A stretch of DNA of 64,000 nucleotides, from NCBI GenBank assembly GCA_020026335.1, contig JAHHQO010000007.1, positions 1 to 64,000 of the forward strand, given 5' to 3'. Position numbers and translations under genes: made by a program. This DNA comes from Alistipes sp. (GTDB taxonomy: Bacteria; Bacteroidota; Bacteroidia; Bacteroidales; Rikenellaceae). Position 1 is the first letter of the stretch. Each line of letters opens with the position of its first letter. The notes under the pieces are model-generated. The model saw nothing but the letters and a program-made list of their open reading frames with translations. It ran no database searches and was not told the origin of the DNA. Positions 40,493-49,464 of the stretch are shown in pieces.

Positions 40493-43222
40493 TTATTTTT
40501 GCTTCAGTGCAGCGTGAGCAGCAGCCAGTCGTGCGATAGGCACACGGAAAGGCGAGCAGCTGACGTAGTTCAGACCTGCATAGTGACAGAACTCTACCGA
40601 TGAGGGCTCACCGCCGTGCTCTCCGCAGATACCGCATTTGAGGTTCTCGCGGGTGCTGCGACCCTTGAACACAGCCTCACGAATCAACTGGCCGACACCG
40701 TTGCGGTCGAGAATCTGGAACGGGTCGTTGTGGAGGATACCCTTCTCGAGGTAGATAGGCAGGAACTTGCCAATATCGTCACGCGAGAATCCGAGCGTCA
40801 TCTGGGTAAGGTCGTTTGTACCGAACGAGAAGAACTCGGCAACCTCTGCAATCTGGTTGGCGGTAACGGCTGCACGCGGAACCTCAATCATGGTACCGAC
40901 CATGTAGTCAATCTTGTCGTTACGCTCCATGAATACCTGGTTGGCAGTCTCGTCGATGATGTTCTTCTGATAACGCAACTCCTTGTGGTTACCTACCAGA
41001 GGAACCATAATCTCCACATGAACGGGAAGACCGGTAGCCTTGACATTCATGGCAGCCTCGATGATGGCACGAGTCTGCATCTCGGTGATTTCGGGATAGG
41101 TGTTACCCAGACGGCAACCACGGTGTCCCAACATGGGGTTGAACTCTGCCAAAGCCTCAATCTTGGCCTTAATCTTCGAGATAGGCAGGTGCATCTCCTC
41201 GGCCATCTCCTTCTGACCCTTCTCATCGTGTGGTACGAACTCGTGCAAGGGGGGATCGAGCAGGCGGACAGTCACCGAGTAACCCTTCATGGCCTTGAAC
41301 AGACCCTCGAAGTCACCACGCTGGATAGGCAGCAACTTGGCCAGAGCCACACGACGGCCTGCCTCATCGTCAGCCAAAATCATCTCGCGGATAGCCTTGA
41401 TACGGTCGCCCTCGAAGAACATGTGCTCCGTACGGCAGAGACCGATACCCTCGGCACCGAACTCAAATGCCTGTGCGGCATCCTTCGGAGTATCTGCATT
41501 GGCACGAACCTTCAGTACCGAATATTTGCCTGCCAAATCCATCAGCTGGCCGAAGTCGCCGCTCAAGTCGGCAGCCTTGGTAGCCACCTGACCGAGATAA
41601 ACCTCACCGGTCGAACCGTTGAGTGAAATCCAGTCGCCCTCCTTCACGGTGAAACCGTTGACCTTGATGGTGCGAGCCTTGTAGTCGATTTCCAACTCAC
41701 CGGCACCCGATACGCAGCACTTACCCATACCACGGGCAACAACGGCCGCGTGAGAGGTCATACCGCCACGTGCGGTGAGGATACCTGCTGCGTCGAGCAT
41801 ACCTTTCAAATCCTCGGGCGAAGTCTCGATACGCACCAGAATGGCCTTCTGGCCTGTCGCTGCGAGTACCTTCTCGGCATCGTCGGCGAAGAATACAACG
41901 GGACCTGTCGCTGCACCGGGCGATGCGGGCAGACCCTTGGTGATGACCTGTGCCGAAGCAATGGCCTTCTTGTCAAATACGGGGTGGAGCAGCTCGTCGA
42001 GCTTCTGGGGCTCGCAACGCAATACGGCGGTCTTCTCGTCGATGAGACCCTCGCGGAGCATATCCATCGCAATCTTCACCATGGCAGCACCCGTACGCTT
42101 ACCGTTGCGGCACTGCAACATCCACAACTTACCGTCCTGGATGGTGAACTCGATATCCTGCATATCGGTGAAGTACTGCTCCAAGTGGTGCTGAATCTCG
42201 TTCAACTCCTTGTAAACATCGGGCATAACCTCCTCCAAAGAGGGATACTTGGTCTTACGCTCCTCCTCGGAAATCTTCTGTGCCTTGGCCCAACGCTTCG
42301 AACCCTCGATGGTAATCTGCTGGGGAGTACGTACACCGGCCACCACATCCTCGCCTTGTGCGTTGATGAGGTACTCGCCGTTGAAGATATTCTCACCGGT
42401 TGCGGCATCACGCGAGAAAGCCACACCCGTTGCCGAGTTGTTACCCATGTTACCAAATACCATTGCCTGTACCGAAACGGCTGTACCCCATTCTGCGGGA
42501 ATGTTGTTGAGCTTACGGTAGAGGATGGCGCGCTCGTTCATCCACGAGCCGAAGACTGCACATACGGCACCCCACAGCTGGTCCCAGGGATTGACGGGGA
42601 AGTCCTCGCCGGTCTGCTCCTTGACAGCAGCCTTGAACTTGGCTACCAACTCCTTCAGGTCATCGGTGCTCAGTTCGGTGTCGTTCTTTACGTTGCGCTT
42701 CTTCTTCTGTGCATCGATAATCTCCTCGAAGGGGTCGTGGTCCTCTTTCGATGCGGGCTTCATACCCAGTACCACGTCACCGTACATCTGTACGAAGCGG
42801 CGGTAAGAGTCCCATGCGAAACGGGGGTTGCCCGTACGCTTTGCCACAGCCTCTACGGCGTGGTCGTTCATACCCAGGTTGAGGATGGTATCCATCATAC
42901 CGGGCATCGAGGCGCGTGCACCCGAACGTACCGATACCAACAGAGGCATCTCCTTGTCACCGAACTTCATGCCGGTGAGCTTCTCGATGTTCGTCATTGC
43001 TTTCTCCACATCGGGGCGCAGCAGGGCGATGATGGCCTGCTTGCCGTGTGCGTAGTACTCGGTACATACGTCAGTGGTGATGGTGAAGCCCGGAGGAACG
43101 GGGATACCGATACGGTTCATCTCCGCAAGGTTGGCACCTTTGCCACCGAGCAGCTCACGCATTTTACCATTACCCTCAGCCTCTTTGTTGCCGAAGGTGT
43201 ATACTCTTTTTACTTCTGTCAT
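40493..43222 (-). CDS. ppdK: Pyruvate, phosphate dikinase
   Basis: A 909-residue enzyme interconverting pyruvate, ATP and phosphate with phosphoenolpyruvate, AMP and pyrophosphate. The order is ATP-grasp domain (GGKGANLAEM at the N-terminus), phospho-His swivel domain with GGMTSHAAVVARGMGK near residue 455, and a TIM-barrel PEP-binding domain with GLCRTEHMFF, a GHRGCRLG motif and a C-terminal CGEHGG. The start MTEVKRVYTFG at 43222 follows a promoter; upstream codons look non-coding. Common in anaerobic Bacteroidota, complementing PFOR at 60575. Confidence 0.98.
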   Translation of the reverse strand: MTEVKRVYTFGNKEAEGNGKMRELLGGKGANLAEMNRIGIPVPPGFTITTDVCTEYYAHGKQAIIALLRPDVEKAMTNIEKLTGMKFGDKEMPLLVSVRSGARASMPGMMDTILNLGMNDHAVEAVAKRTGNPRFAWDSYRRFVQMYGDVVLGMKPASKEDHDPFEEIIDAQKKKRNVKNDTELSTDDLKELVAKFKAAVKEQTGEDFPVNPWDQLWGAVCAVFGSWMNERAILYRKLNNIPAEWGTAVSVQAMVFGNMGNNSATGVAFSRDAATGENIFNGEYLINAQGEDVVAGVRTPQQITIEGSKRWAKAQKISEEERKTKYPSLEEVMPDVYKELNEIQHHLEQYFTDMQDIEFTIQDGKLWMLQCRNGKRTGAAMVKIAMDMLREGLIDEKTAVLRCEPQKLDELLHPVFDKKAIASAQVITKGLPASPGAATGPVVFFADDAEKVLAATGQKAILVRIETSPEDLKGMLDAAGILTARGGMTSHAAVVARGMGKCCVSGAGELEIDYKARTIKVNGFTVKEGDWISLNGSTGEVYLGQVATKAADLSGDFGQLMDLAGKYSVLKVRANADTPKDAAQAFEFGAEGIGLCRTEHMFFEGDRIKAIREMILADDEAGRRVALAKLLPIQRGDFEGLFKAMKGYSVTVRLLDPPLHEFVPHDEKGQKEMAEEMHLPISKIKAKIEALAEFNPMLGHRGCRLGNTYPEITEMQTRAIIEAAMNVKATGLPVHVEIMVPLVGNHKELRYQKNIIDETANQVFMERNDKIDYMVGTMIEVPRAAVTANQIAEVAEFFSFGTNDLTQMTLGFSRDDIGKFLPIYLEKGILHNDPFQILDRNGVGQLIREAVFKGRSTRENLKCGICGEHGGEPSSVEFCHYAGLNYVSCSPFRVPIARLAAAHAALKQK

Positions 43223-43284
43223 GTGTGTTTTAGGTTTTTTATTTTTTTTATATTTAAAATATCTTATTTTTCGCGTTCGTTTTG

Positions 43285-43292
43285 CGAATATA
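43285..43292 (-). promoter_or_regulatory. -7-like element for ppdK
   Basis: TATATTCG on the minus strand (one mismatch to TAnnTTTG), 63 bp before the start. Confidence 0.4.
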
Positions 43293-43321
43293 ACGAAAAA
43301 AATTTTAAATACCAAATAATA

Positions 43322-44194
43322 TTATTCAATATACAGGTAAATTGGAAGGGATTTTCCGTAGCCACCTATATAGAACTTGCGGTCGAAGGTCCTGAGGGGT
43401 TGACCGCTCTGAGAATCAATGAGAAAGTCCTTGATGTAGACCTCGTTTCTGAGGATGCGGAATGTGGTGTCGGCGGCGATGTAGTCGGCCGGTTTCCATC
43501 CGTATTGCGAGGTGATGTTGCCATAGTGGGGTGTCTCCTTGTCGGTGCCCCCGGCGCATCTCACACCGTAGCGTTCGGCGACCTTGGGATCGAAATTACC
43601 CATCACGATAATCTTGAATGTGGGTCTCTCCTTGCGGATTTCATCGAGAACGGTGTTGACCATGTGGTGCTCGGCGGTGAGCAACAGCGAGAGGGTGTCG
43701 GTGCGTGTGCGCACAACGCCCCTGCGCGAGCGTTTGAGCTTGGGGGCAGGTATGCGGCGACGGAGCAGTCCCTCGACATAGAGGAAGCGGTTGCCGGGGC
43801 GCACGAGTGTCGGCATGAAGACATCGCCGTAGTAGAGCAGGGCGAAGTCGAGTCCGTCGAGGGAGTTGAGCGTGCGGTGGAGATAGGTGTAGTCGCCCTT
43901 GCACTGCGTGGCGATGTCGCGCACGACCTCCTCGTTCTCCACGCCCCACAATGCTACGAGGGGCAACGAGAGCGAGTCGATGACGCGTGTGGTGTTCTCC
44001 ACCTTGCGTTGGTAGCGTTCCGTGTTCCATTGGAGTGCCCCCTGCGGCAGATAATCGGAGTCGTCGTAGAAGGGCGAGGGAATGGTGTCATAAAGATGGT
44101 CTACGTCCCAATAGGCCATGCCTGTGCGCTGTGCCGTGGCGGTGGAAGCACACAAGGCAAATATCAAAGTGATAATCAGTCTGCTCATCTTCAT
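43322..44194 (-). CDS. Exported EEP-fold (endonuclease/exonuclease/phosphatase-like) protein with degenerate active site
   Basis: A 290-residue protein with a signal peptide (to about residue 22) and an EEP fold typical of Bacteroidota secreted nucleases. Usual motifs are altered: the YNVENLFD block reads YWDVDHLYD, the catalytic Glu in CEVEN is Gly (ALWGVENEEVV), GDFND reads MGNFDPK, and the NHWPSR block is missing near LLTAEHH. The SLDGLDFALLYY segment is kept. These changes suggest it no longer works as a nuclease. The comparison uses my memory of family motifs, not an alignment. Confidence 0.65.
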   Translation of the reverse strand: MKMSRLIITLIFALCASTATAQRTGMAYWDVDHLYDTIPSPFYDDSDYLPQGALQWNTERYQRKVENTTRVIDSLSLPLVALWGVENEEVVRDIATQCKGDYTYLHRTLNSLDGLDFALLYYGDVFMPTLVRPGNRFLYVEGLLRRRIPAPKLKRSRRGVVRTRTDTLSLLLTAEHHMVNTVLDEIRKERPTFKIIVMGNFDPKVAERYGVRCAGGTDKETPHYGNITSQYGWKPADYIAADTTFRILRNEVYIKDFLIDSQSGQPLRTFDRKFYIGGYGKSLPIYLYIE

Positions 44195-44231
44195 ATCCCG
44201 AAGTTACAAAATTTCTACGAATAAAACGAAA

Positions 44232-44264
44232 AAAATAGTCTGTCCGATATGCAGACAGACTATT
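44232..44264 (-). terminator. Terminator after mnmA
   Basis: Arms atagtctgtc and gacagactat with a T run on the minus strand, separating the rimM-mnmA transcript from the EEP gene. Confidence 0.85.
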
Positions 44265-44337
44265 AAATATTTAAAAAAAATGGGAAGCCCTTTCGTGCGC
44301 CGTGTGCCGGTTGCTCGTCATCGCGGGCTGACGGCTT

Positions 44338-45543
44338 CTATTCCGAAATGACACCCGAACCGACCAATTCGTCACCCGAATACCACGCGGCAAACTGACC
44401 TGCGGTGATACCTCTCTGCGGCTCGTCAAAGAGCAGATAAGCTCCCTCCTTGCGAATGAACAGACGTGCACCCTGCAAGGGCTGGCGATAACGGATTCTC
44501 ACCTCGAAACGGCGGCTTTCGCCCTCCTTCATGGCCAGCGAGGGGTTCACCCAGTGAATCTCCTCGGGCGAGATGTGCAGGGCGGGACGCCACAATCCGG
44601 GGTGGGAGTCGCCCTCGCCCACATAGATGACATTTTCATTGACATCGGTGGCGATGATAAAGAGCGATTCCTTACGACCGCCGATGCCCAGCCCCTTGCG
44701 CTGTCCGATGGTGTAGAACTGCGCACCCTGATGTGTGCCGATTTTCTTGCCGTCACGTACCGTGTAGTGCCAGGGGCGTGCCGCTTCGGCGAGCTGTTCG
44801 TCTGTGGGACACTCCGTGTCTGTGGGCAGAACGGCGCGCTGTGCATATTTGGGCCAGGTGGGCAGTATCTCGTGGATGTTGCCCTGCTTGGATTTGAGCT
44901 TCTGTTGCAGGAAGACGGGCAAATCGACCTTGCCCACGAAGCAGATGCCCTGCGAGTCCTTGCGCTTGGCGGTGGCGAGTCCCTGTTCGGCGGCGATACG
45001 TCTTACCTCGGGCTTGAGCAGGTCGCCCACCGGAAAGAGGGATTTGGCGAGCTGCTCCTGCGAAAGCTGACACAGGAAATAGCTCTGGTCCTTGTTGGGG
45101 TCGCTGCCGGCCAGCAGTTTGTAGACGGTGTGTCCCTCGCTGTCGGTCTCCTCGGCCTTGCGGCAGTAGTGACCCGTGGCGACATAATCCGCACCCAGCT
45201 TCATGGCTTCGCGCATGAAGACATCGAACTTGATTTCGCGGTTGCACAACACATCGGGATTGGGGGTTCGTCCCTTCTCGTATTCCGAGAACATGTAATC
45301 GACCACGCGGTGGCGATACTCCTCCGAGAGGTCGGTGACATGAAACGCTATGTCGAGTTTGCGGGCTACGAGTTCGGCAAACACACGGTCGTCGTGCCAC
45401 GGACAATCACCTTCCAATGTTCCGGTGGTGTCGTGCCAGTTGACCATGAAGAGGCCGATGACCTCATGTCCCTGTTGTTTGAGGAGATAGGCGGCTACCG
45501 AAGAGTCCACACCGCCCGAAAGTCCTATAACCACACGTGCCAT
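44338..45543 (-). CDS. mnmA: tRNA-specific 2-thiouridylase
   Basis: A 401-residue enzyme that thiolates U34 in tRNA-Lys, Glu and Gln. The PP-loop GLSGGVDSSVAAYLL lies at residues 7-21. The catalytic Cys pair is present: NPDVLCNREIKF near 102 and SQGICFVGKVDL near 200. C-terminal part forms the usual beta-barrel. The gene starts 10 bp after rimM and is cotranscribed with it. Confidence 0.96.
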   Translation of the reverse strand: MARVVIGLSGGVDSSVAAYLLKQQGHEVIGLFMVNWHDTTGTLEGDCPWHDDRVFAELVARKLDIAFHVTDLSEEYRHRVVDYMFSEYEKGRTPNPDVLCNREIKFDVFMREAMKLGADYVATGHYCRKAEETDSEGHTVYKLLAGSDPNKDQSYFLCQLSQEQLAKSLFPVGDLLKPEVRRIAAEQGLATAKRKDSQGICFVGKVDLPVFLQQKLKSKQGNIHEILPTWPKYAQRAVLPTDTECPTDEQLAEAARPWHYTVRDGKKIGTHQGAQFYTIGQRKGLGIGGRKESLFIIATDVNENVIYVGEGDSHPGLWRPALHISPEEIHWVNPSLAMKEGESRRFEVRIRYRQPLQGARLFIRKEGAYLLFDEPQRGITAGQFAAWYSGDELVGSGVISE

Positions 45544-45553
45544 ATCCTATAAT

Positions 45554-46063
45554 TTATTCCAGATTTAAAAGTCCTTCGGGGAGCACCATCTTGATTTTCT
45601 GCTCCTCGAAATCGATGTGGGCGATGAACTCCTCGGCTGCGGGAATGAGTATCTCGCGGCCGCCGACGGTAATCTCGAACAGCGGATTCATCTCGCTGTC
45701 GTAGTAGTCGGTCACTTCGCCCTCCATGCCGTTGGCCTCCACCGCAAAACCGATGAGGTCCTCCATGTAGAATTCGTCGTCGTCCTCCTCGTCATATTCG
45801 TCACTTTCGGGAACGTAGAACTCCTTGCCGAGCAGCTCCTCGGCGCGGCGGTCGGTGTCGAAATCCTCGAAGGTGACCACAGCACCCGACACTCCTCGTT
45901 TCTCGAACGATGCGCACCACAGGGGTACTTCGAGTTGGTCGATGGAGACAATCATGGGTGAGGTTTCGGGGTCGAAATCCTCGGGAAAATCGGCATAGAG
46001 TGAAATCATCACTCCGCCGTTGGTGCCAAACAGGCGGTTGATTCTGCCGGAGGGTATTGTCAT
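45554..46063 (-). CDS. rimM: Ribosome maturation factor RimM
   Basis: A 169-residue protein of two parts: an N-terminal barrel (MTIPSGRINRLFGTNGGVMI) and a C-terminal PRC-barrel with ILIPAAEEFI. It binds S19 and helps 16S rRNA folding. A very acidic stretch (ESDEYDEEDDDEF) lies between the domains, longer than in many homologues. In other bacteria rimM neighbours rpsP; here a terminator separates them and rimM pairs with mnmA. Confidence 0.92.
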   Translation of the reverse strand: MTIPSGRINRLFGTNGGVMISLYADFPEDFDPETSPMIVSIDQLEVPLWCASFEKRGVSGAVVTFEDFDTDRRAEELLGKEFYVPESDEYDEEDDDEFYMEDLIGFAVEANGMEGEVTDYYDSEMNPLFEITVGGREILIPAAEEFIAHIDFEEQKIKMVLPEGLLNLE

Positions 46064-46093
46064 GGTTTTGATAATCTTTGGGGTTGATAAAAA

Positions 46094-46136
46094 TCAAAAA
46101 ACCGGTAAATCTCCCGAAGTGGAAAATTTACCGGTG
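46094..46136 (-). terminator. Terminator between rpsP and rimM
   Basis: Arms accggtaaat and atttaccggt with a T run on the minus strand. It may be partial, allowing read-through to rimM, as no other promoter for rimM is clear. Confidence 0.85.
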
Positions 46137-46160
46137 TTGTATCGGTAAGAAATCTGTTTC

Positions 46161-46700
46161 TTACTCGGCGGGAGTTTCGGTAGCCTCCTCTGCGTTCTCG
46201 GCAGCGGCAGCCTCTTCAGCCTCCTTAGCAGCAGCCTCGGCAGCAGCCTTCTTCTCGGCGATAGCCTTGGCACGCTCCTCGTTTACCTTAGCCTCAGCCT
46301 CAAGGCGAGCCTTGTTAGCCGACTGAGCAGCGGTAGCGAGCTTGCTGGTCTTGGCCTCAATCTTACCGGTCTTAGCCTCCATCCACTTGTTGAAACGAGC
46401 CTCAGCCTCAGCCTCGGTGAATGCGCCTTTGGCAACACCGCCCAACAGGTGCTTCTTGTACATTACGCCCTTGTACGAAAGGATTGCTCTACAGGTATCT
46501 GTAGGTTGTGCGCCTTTCTGTAACCAACCCAGCGCTTGCTCGAAGTTCAGGTCGATTGTAGCAGGATTCGTGTTGGGGTTGTAGGTACCCAACTTCTCGA
46601 GGTATTTACCATCACGTGGCGCTCTGCTATCTGCGGCAACGATGTGGTAGAAAGCATAACCCTTCTTACCGTGACGTGCCAAACGAATTTTAACAGCCAT
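46161..46700 (-). CDS. rpsP: 30S ribosomal protein S16 with Ala/Glu/Lys-rich tail
   Basis: A 179-residue protein. The first about 80 residues are S16 (MAVKIRLARHGKKGYAFYHIV, then RDGKYLEKLGTYNPN). The remainder is a helical, Ala-, Glu- and Lys-rich extension ending EATETPAE, about twice the length of E. coli S16. Such tails are seen in Bacteroidota S16. A textbook promoter lies upstream. Confidence 0.96.
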   Translation of the reverse strand: MAVKIRLARHGKKGYAFYHIVAADSRAPRDGKYLEKLGTYNPNTNPATIDLNFEQALGWLQKGAQPTDTCRAILSYKGVMYKKHLLGGVAKGAFTEAEAEARFNKWMEAKTGKIEAKTSKLATAAQSANKARLEAEAKVNEERAKAIAEKKAAAEAAAKEAEEAAAAENAEEATETPAE

Positions 46701-46761
46701 TTGCTTTAAAATTTTAATTATGGTTTATAAAAAGGTCCACCCTTTCGGGCTTAAAATCGCG

Positions 46762-46792
46762 CAAATTTAGACAAAAATTTCTGTGTGTCAAA
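46762..46792 (-). promoter_or_regulatory. Promoter of rpsP
   Basis: TTTTG, 19 bases, TAAATTTG on the minus strand: near-perfect -33/-7 spacing. Leader of about 55 bases. Confidence 0.75.
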
Positions 46793-46864
46793 ATAAAATC
46801 GGTGAAAAAGGAAAATAAAATGCACTTTGGCACACAAGATTATAGGAAAATGAAAATAAATTAC

Positions 46865-46872
46865 TATCTTTG
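46865..46872 (+). promoter_or_regulatory. -7 element for tRNA-Arg
   Basis: TATCTTTG, 25 bp before the mature tRNA. Confidence 0.55.
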
Positions 46873-46896
46873 CACCTGCATTTTTGAAATGACGAT

Positions 46897-46970
46897 GGTT
46901 CCGTAGCTCAGTTGGATAGAGCAACAGCCTTCTAAGCTGTGGGTCGAGCGTTCGAACCGCTCCGGAATCA
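46897..46970 (+). tRNA. tRNA-Arg (anticodon TCT)
   Basis: Cloverleaf with acceptor GGTTCCG/CGGAATC (one G-U pair), D arm GCTC...GAGC, anticodon stem ACAGC/GCTGT around loop CTTCTAA (TCT reads AGA), and T arm GAGCG-TTCGAAC-CGCTC. The discriminator base is A; CCA is not encoded. A promoter and a terminator surround it. Confidence 0.96.
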
Positions 46971-46974
46971 CGCT

Positions 46975-47010
46975 GAAGATGACCGATTTGTGTCGGTCAT
47001 CTTTTTTTTG
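46975..47010 (+). terminator. Terminator after tRNA-Arg
   Basis: Arms aagatgaccga and tcggtcatctt followed by eight T. Confidence 0.9.
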
Positions 47011-47122
47011 TGTCTATGCCTGCCGTGTGAAAGCCGTGCGCGGGCGAGCCTGCAACCGTTGTGGGGGGCGCAAGTCGGGTGTATGCCCCTTTCCCCGATT
47101 TGCCGAACGGACATATATATAA

Positions 47123-47165
47123 TAAAAGCGGACATCTTCCACTCTTGGGGAGGATGTCCGCTTTT
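47123..47165 (-). terminator. Terminator of the aroA-aroC-prmC-recX-M23 operon
   Basis: Arms aaaagcggacatc and gatgtccgctttt on the minus strand, just past the M23 stop. Confidence 0.85.
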
Positions 47166-47185
47166 GTCATTCCCTGTAAAAATTC

Positions 47186-48922
47186 CTATCTCACATACTT
47201 CGAGGAGAAGGTGCGGGTGTTACCCGCTCCGTCGGTCACCTTCACCGTGATGGTGTGGGTGCGGCGGTCGGCAGGCTTGTCGAACTTATAGACCACGGTG
47301 CCCTTCATCGGGAAACGGTCGGCAGGTACCCACTGGCCATCGACCGAGACCTGATAGTTGGAGCTGCCCGAGAAGTTGTCCCTGATGTGAAAGGTCACCG
47401 AACTTCGGTTGCGGAGGTTCTCGCCGGGCTTGAAGTTGGCCTTGACGGTGGGGGCTTCGGTGTCTGCCACCACGATGTACTCGCCCCACGATGAGGACTT
47501 GACGATAACCTCGCCCTTGTAATACTTGCCTCCTGCATACGAAAGACCGCGCGGTGTCTTAATCGCCATCACGGCATGTTGTCTCAACGACTCGGGAATG
47601 TCGGCCTTGATGGCCACCGTCATCGGGTGTTTGAGTGGCGTGTAGGGTGGCAGTATGCGGTAGAGGTCGGAGAGTATGGTGAGTTTGCTCTTGGGGTCGG
47701 AGTAGGGGCGTTGCGACACACGCGTGTAAATGTTCTCGTGGAGGGCTCCCGAGGGTATCATGGCGTGGGCTGCCGTGCCGATGCCCAGATTATTGTTGTT
47801 GTAGGCGTAGAGCAGACGCGCGCCGGGGTCTACCTCGGCCTTGAAGCTCTCCTCGCTGCCCACAATGTCGAACTCCAGCTCCGAGATGTTGCCGCTGTCG
47901 TCCTCGGCTTCGATACGGATGTGACGCTTCTCACCCGGAGCGGTGCGAACCAAACCGCGCTCGATGAGGGTGGGGTAGAAGTAGTTGGGTGTGTTGTTCA
48001 GTCGCGCCAGACGAATGGCCTCGGTGCGTACCTTCAGCTGGAGGGGATAGTAGCTCACGGCATCGCAGTAGCGCGAGTGGTTGAACGTGAAGCCGTTCAT
48101 CTGATACTCGAAATAGGCCTTGCCGTCGATGTAGGCGGTCACTCGCCACACACCGAAACGGTTGTGCGTGCCGTTGCGGCGGTCGGTGACCTCGCAGACG
48201 AAGTAACCCTTGCGTCCCACCTCGATGGGCGTTTCGCGCGTCAGACGGTATTTTCCGCCACGCTCTCTGACCGCCGAGTAGCTGCGCATGGGGCTCTGCA
48301 TGCAGACACCTGCACTCTCCACGGAATCCACCTCCATGTAGTGGAGTTTGAGGATACGGGGTGCGAGGGTGTCGGCAGGGGTGATGATGCCCGTTTTCAC
48401 GGGGTTGTAGAGTTGCTGGGTCGAGGCATTGCGAATCTCGAAATGGAGATGGGGACCCATCGAACCGCCGCTGTTGCCCGAATAACCGATGAAATCGCCC
48501 TGCTTGACCGGCCAGCGGTCGGGGGTGAAGTAGAGGTCGAGGTAGTTGCTCTTGCGGGCGTAACGCTCGGCGATGACGTGCTTCTCGATGTCGTTGCGGA
48601 AGCGTTGCAGGTGTCCGTAGACCGACATCGTGCCGTTGTTGTGGGTGATGTAGATGGCGCGTCCGTAACCTCCGGCTGCCAGATAGACACGTGAGATGTA
48701 GCCGTCGGCCACCGCCACGAGTTTCTTACCTTCGACACCCTCGGTGCGAATATCGACTCCGGCATGGAAGTGTCCGGGGCGCATCTCGCCGAAATTGGCG
48801 GTGCATGAACCATCGACACCCACCAACGGGTAGATGTATTGTTCGGGGTCTATCTTTTGCGCCACGGCAGAAAGGGCGTGGAGCGAGAGGAATACCAGTG
48901 ACAGGATTAAAATTCTTCGCAT
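47186..48922 (-). CDS. M23-family peptidase (LytM domain)
   Basis: A 578-residue secreted protein with signal peptide (to about 22). The LytM zinc motifs HFHAGVD near residue 51 and HLHFE near residue 161 are intact, so it can act on peptidoglycan cross-links. The remaining about 400 residues are beta-rich, Ig-like modules of unknown binding role. The gene overlaps recX by 16 bases and ends the operon. Confidence 0.92.
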   Translation of the reverse strand: MRRILILSLVFLSLHALSAVAQKIDPEQYIYPLVGVDGSCTANFGEMRPGHFHAGVDIRTEGVEGKKLVAVADGYISRVYLAAGGYGRAIYITHNNGTMSVYGHLQRFRNDIEKHVIAERYARKSNYLDLYFTPDRWPVKQGDFIGYSGNSGGSMGPHLHFEIRNASTQQLYNPVKTGIITPADTLAPRILKLHYMEVDSVESAGVCMQSPMRSYSAVRERGGKYRLTRETPIEVGRKGYFVCEVTDRRNGTHNRFGVWRVTAYIDGKAYFEYQMNGFTFNHSRYCDAVSYYPLQLKVRTEAIRLARLNNTPNYFYPTLIERGLVRTAPGEKRHIRIEAEDDSGNISELEFDIVGSEESFKAEVDPGARLLYAYNNNNLGIGTAAHAMIPSGALHENIYTRVSQRPYSDPKSKLTILSDLYRILPPYTPLKHPMTVAIKADIPESLRQHAVMAIKTPRGLSYAGGKYYKGEVIVKSSSWGEYIVVADTEAPTVKANFKPGENLRNRSSVTFHIRDNFSGSSNYQVSVDGQWVPADRFPMKGTVVYKFDKPADRRTHTITVKVTDGAGNTRTFSSKYVR

Positions 48923-49464
48923 ATTTCTGTTGCTTTATTGCTTTCTTTCAGGATTTGGTCAACGGTGTCGAGTGCCGTCTCATAGTCGTACCCCAACGAG
49001 AGGGCATAGCGCAGGAGCTTGCTCTTCAGGTCGTAGGGCGTTTTGTACTTCACGGTGCGCAGGCGTGTCGCGAGTTTCGATTTGAGTCGTTCGCCCATGC
49101 CGCTGCGGTCGGTCTCCGCGAGCACCGCGTCTATCAGCTCGCGGTCAATCTGTTTGCGTTGGAGGGCGGTGCGGATTTTGTATTCGCCCCAGCCGCTCAA
49201 CCGCAATTTCTCGCGCACGAAGGTCTCGGCATAACGGCGGTTGTCGATGAACCGCTCGCGCTTGAGCTGTTCGAGTACCTGTCGGGCATCGTCGGGCTTC
49301 ACGCCCCAGCCGCGCATGAGACGCAGGGCATCGCTCTCCGCCTTCTCGGCACGCGCACACAGACGCATCAGCGAGGCGATTGCCTGTTGTGGGGTCTTGT
49401 CCTTCTTTTCGCGCTTCTTTCTCTCGAAAGGCACATATTCGTGTTCTACTTCTTTCGGCAGCAT
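48907..49464 (-). CDS. recX: Regulatory protein RecX
   Basis: A 185-residue modulator of RecA. RecX repeats of three helices are visible: RAEKAESDALRLMRGWGV, then DDARQVLEQLKRERFIDNRRYAE and RLSGWGEYKIRTALQRKQI. A basic N-terminal extension (ERKKREKKDK) precedes it. It overlaps prmC by 19 bases and M23 by 16, both suggesting coupled translation. Confidence 0.92.
   Translation of the reverse strand: MLPKEVEHEYVPFERKKREKKDKTPQQAIASLMRLCARAEKAESDALRLMRGWGVKPDDARQVLEQLKRERFIDNRRYAETFVREKLRLSGWGEYKIRTALQRKQIDRELIDAVLAETDRSGMGERLKSKLATRLRTVKYKTPYDLKSKLLRYALSLGYDYETALDTVDQILKESNKATEICEEF

Noticed and set aside
41750..44224. 824-codon plus-strand frame
   Set aside because: Spans the antisense of both ppdK and the EEP gene; no domain is visible and both sense genes are clear.
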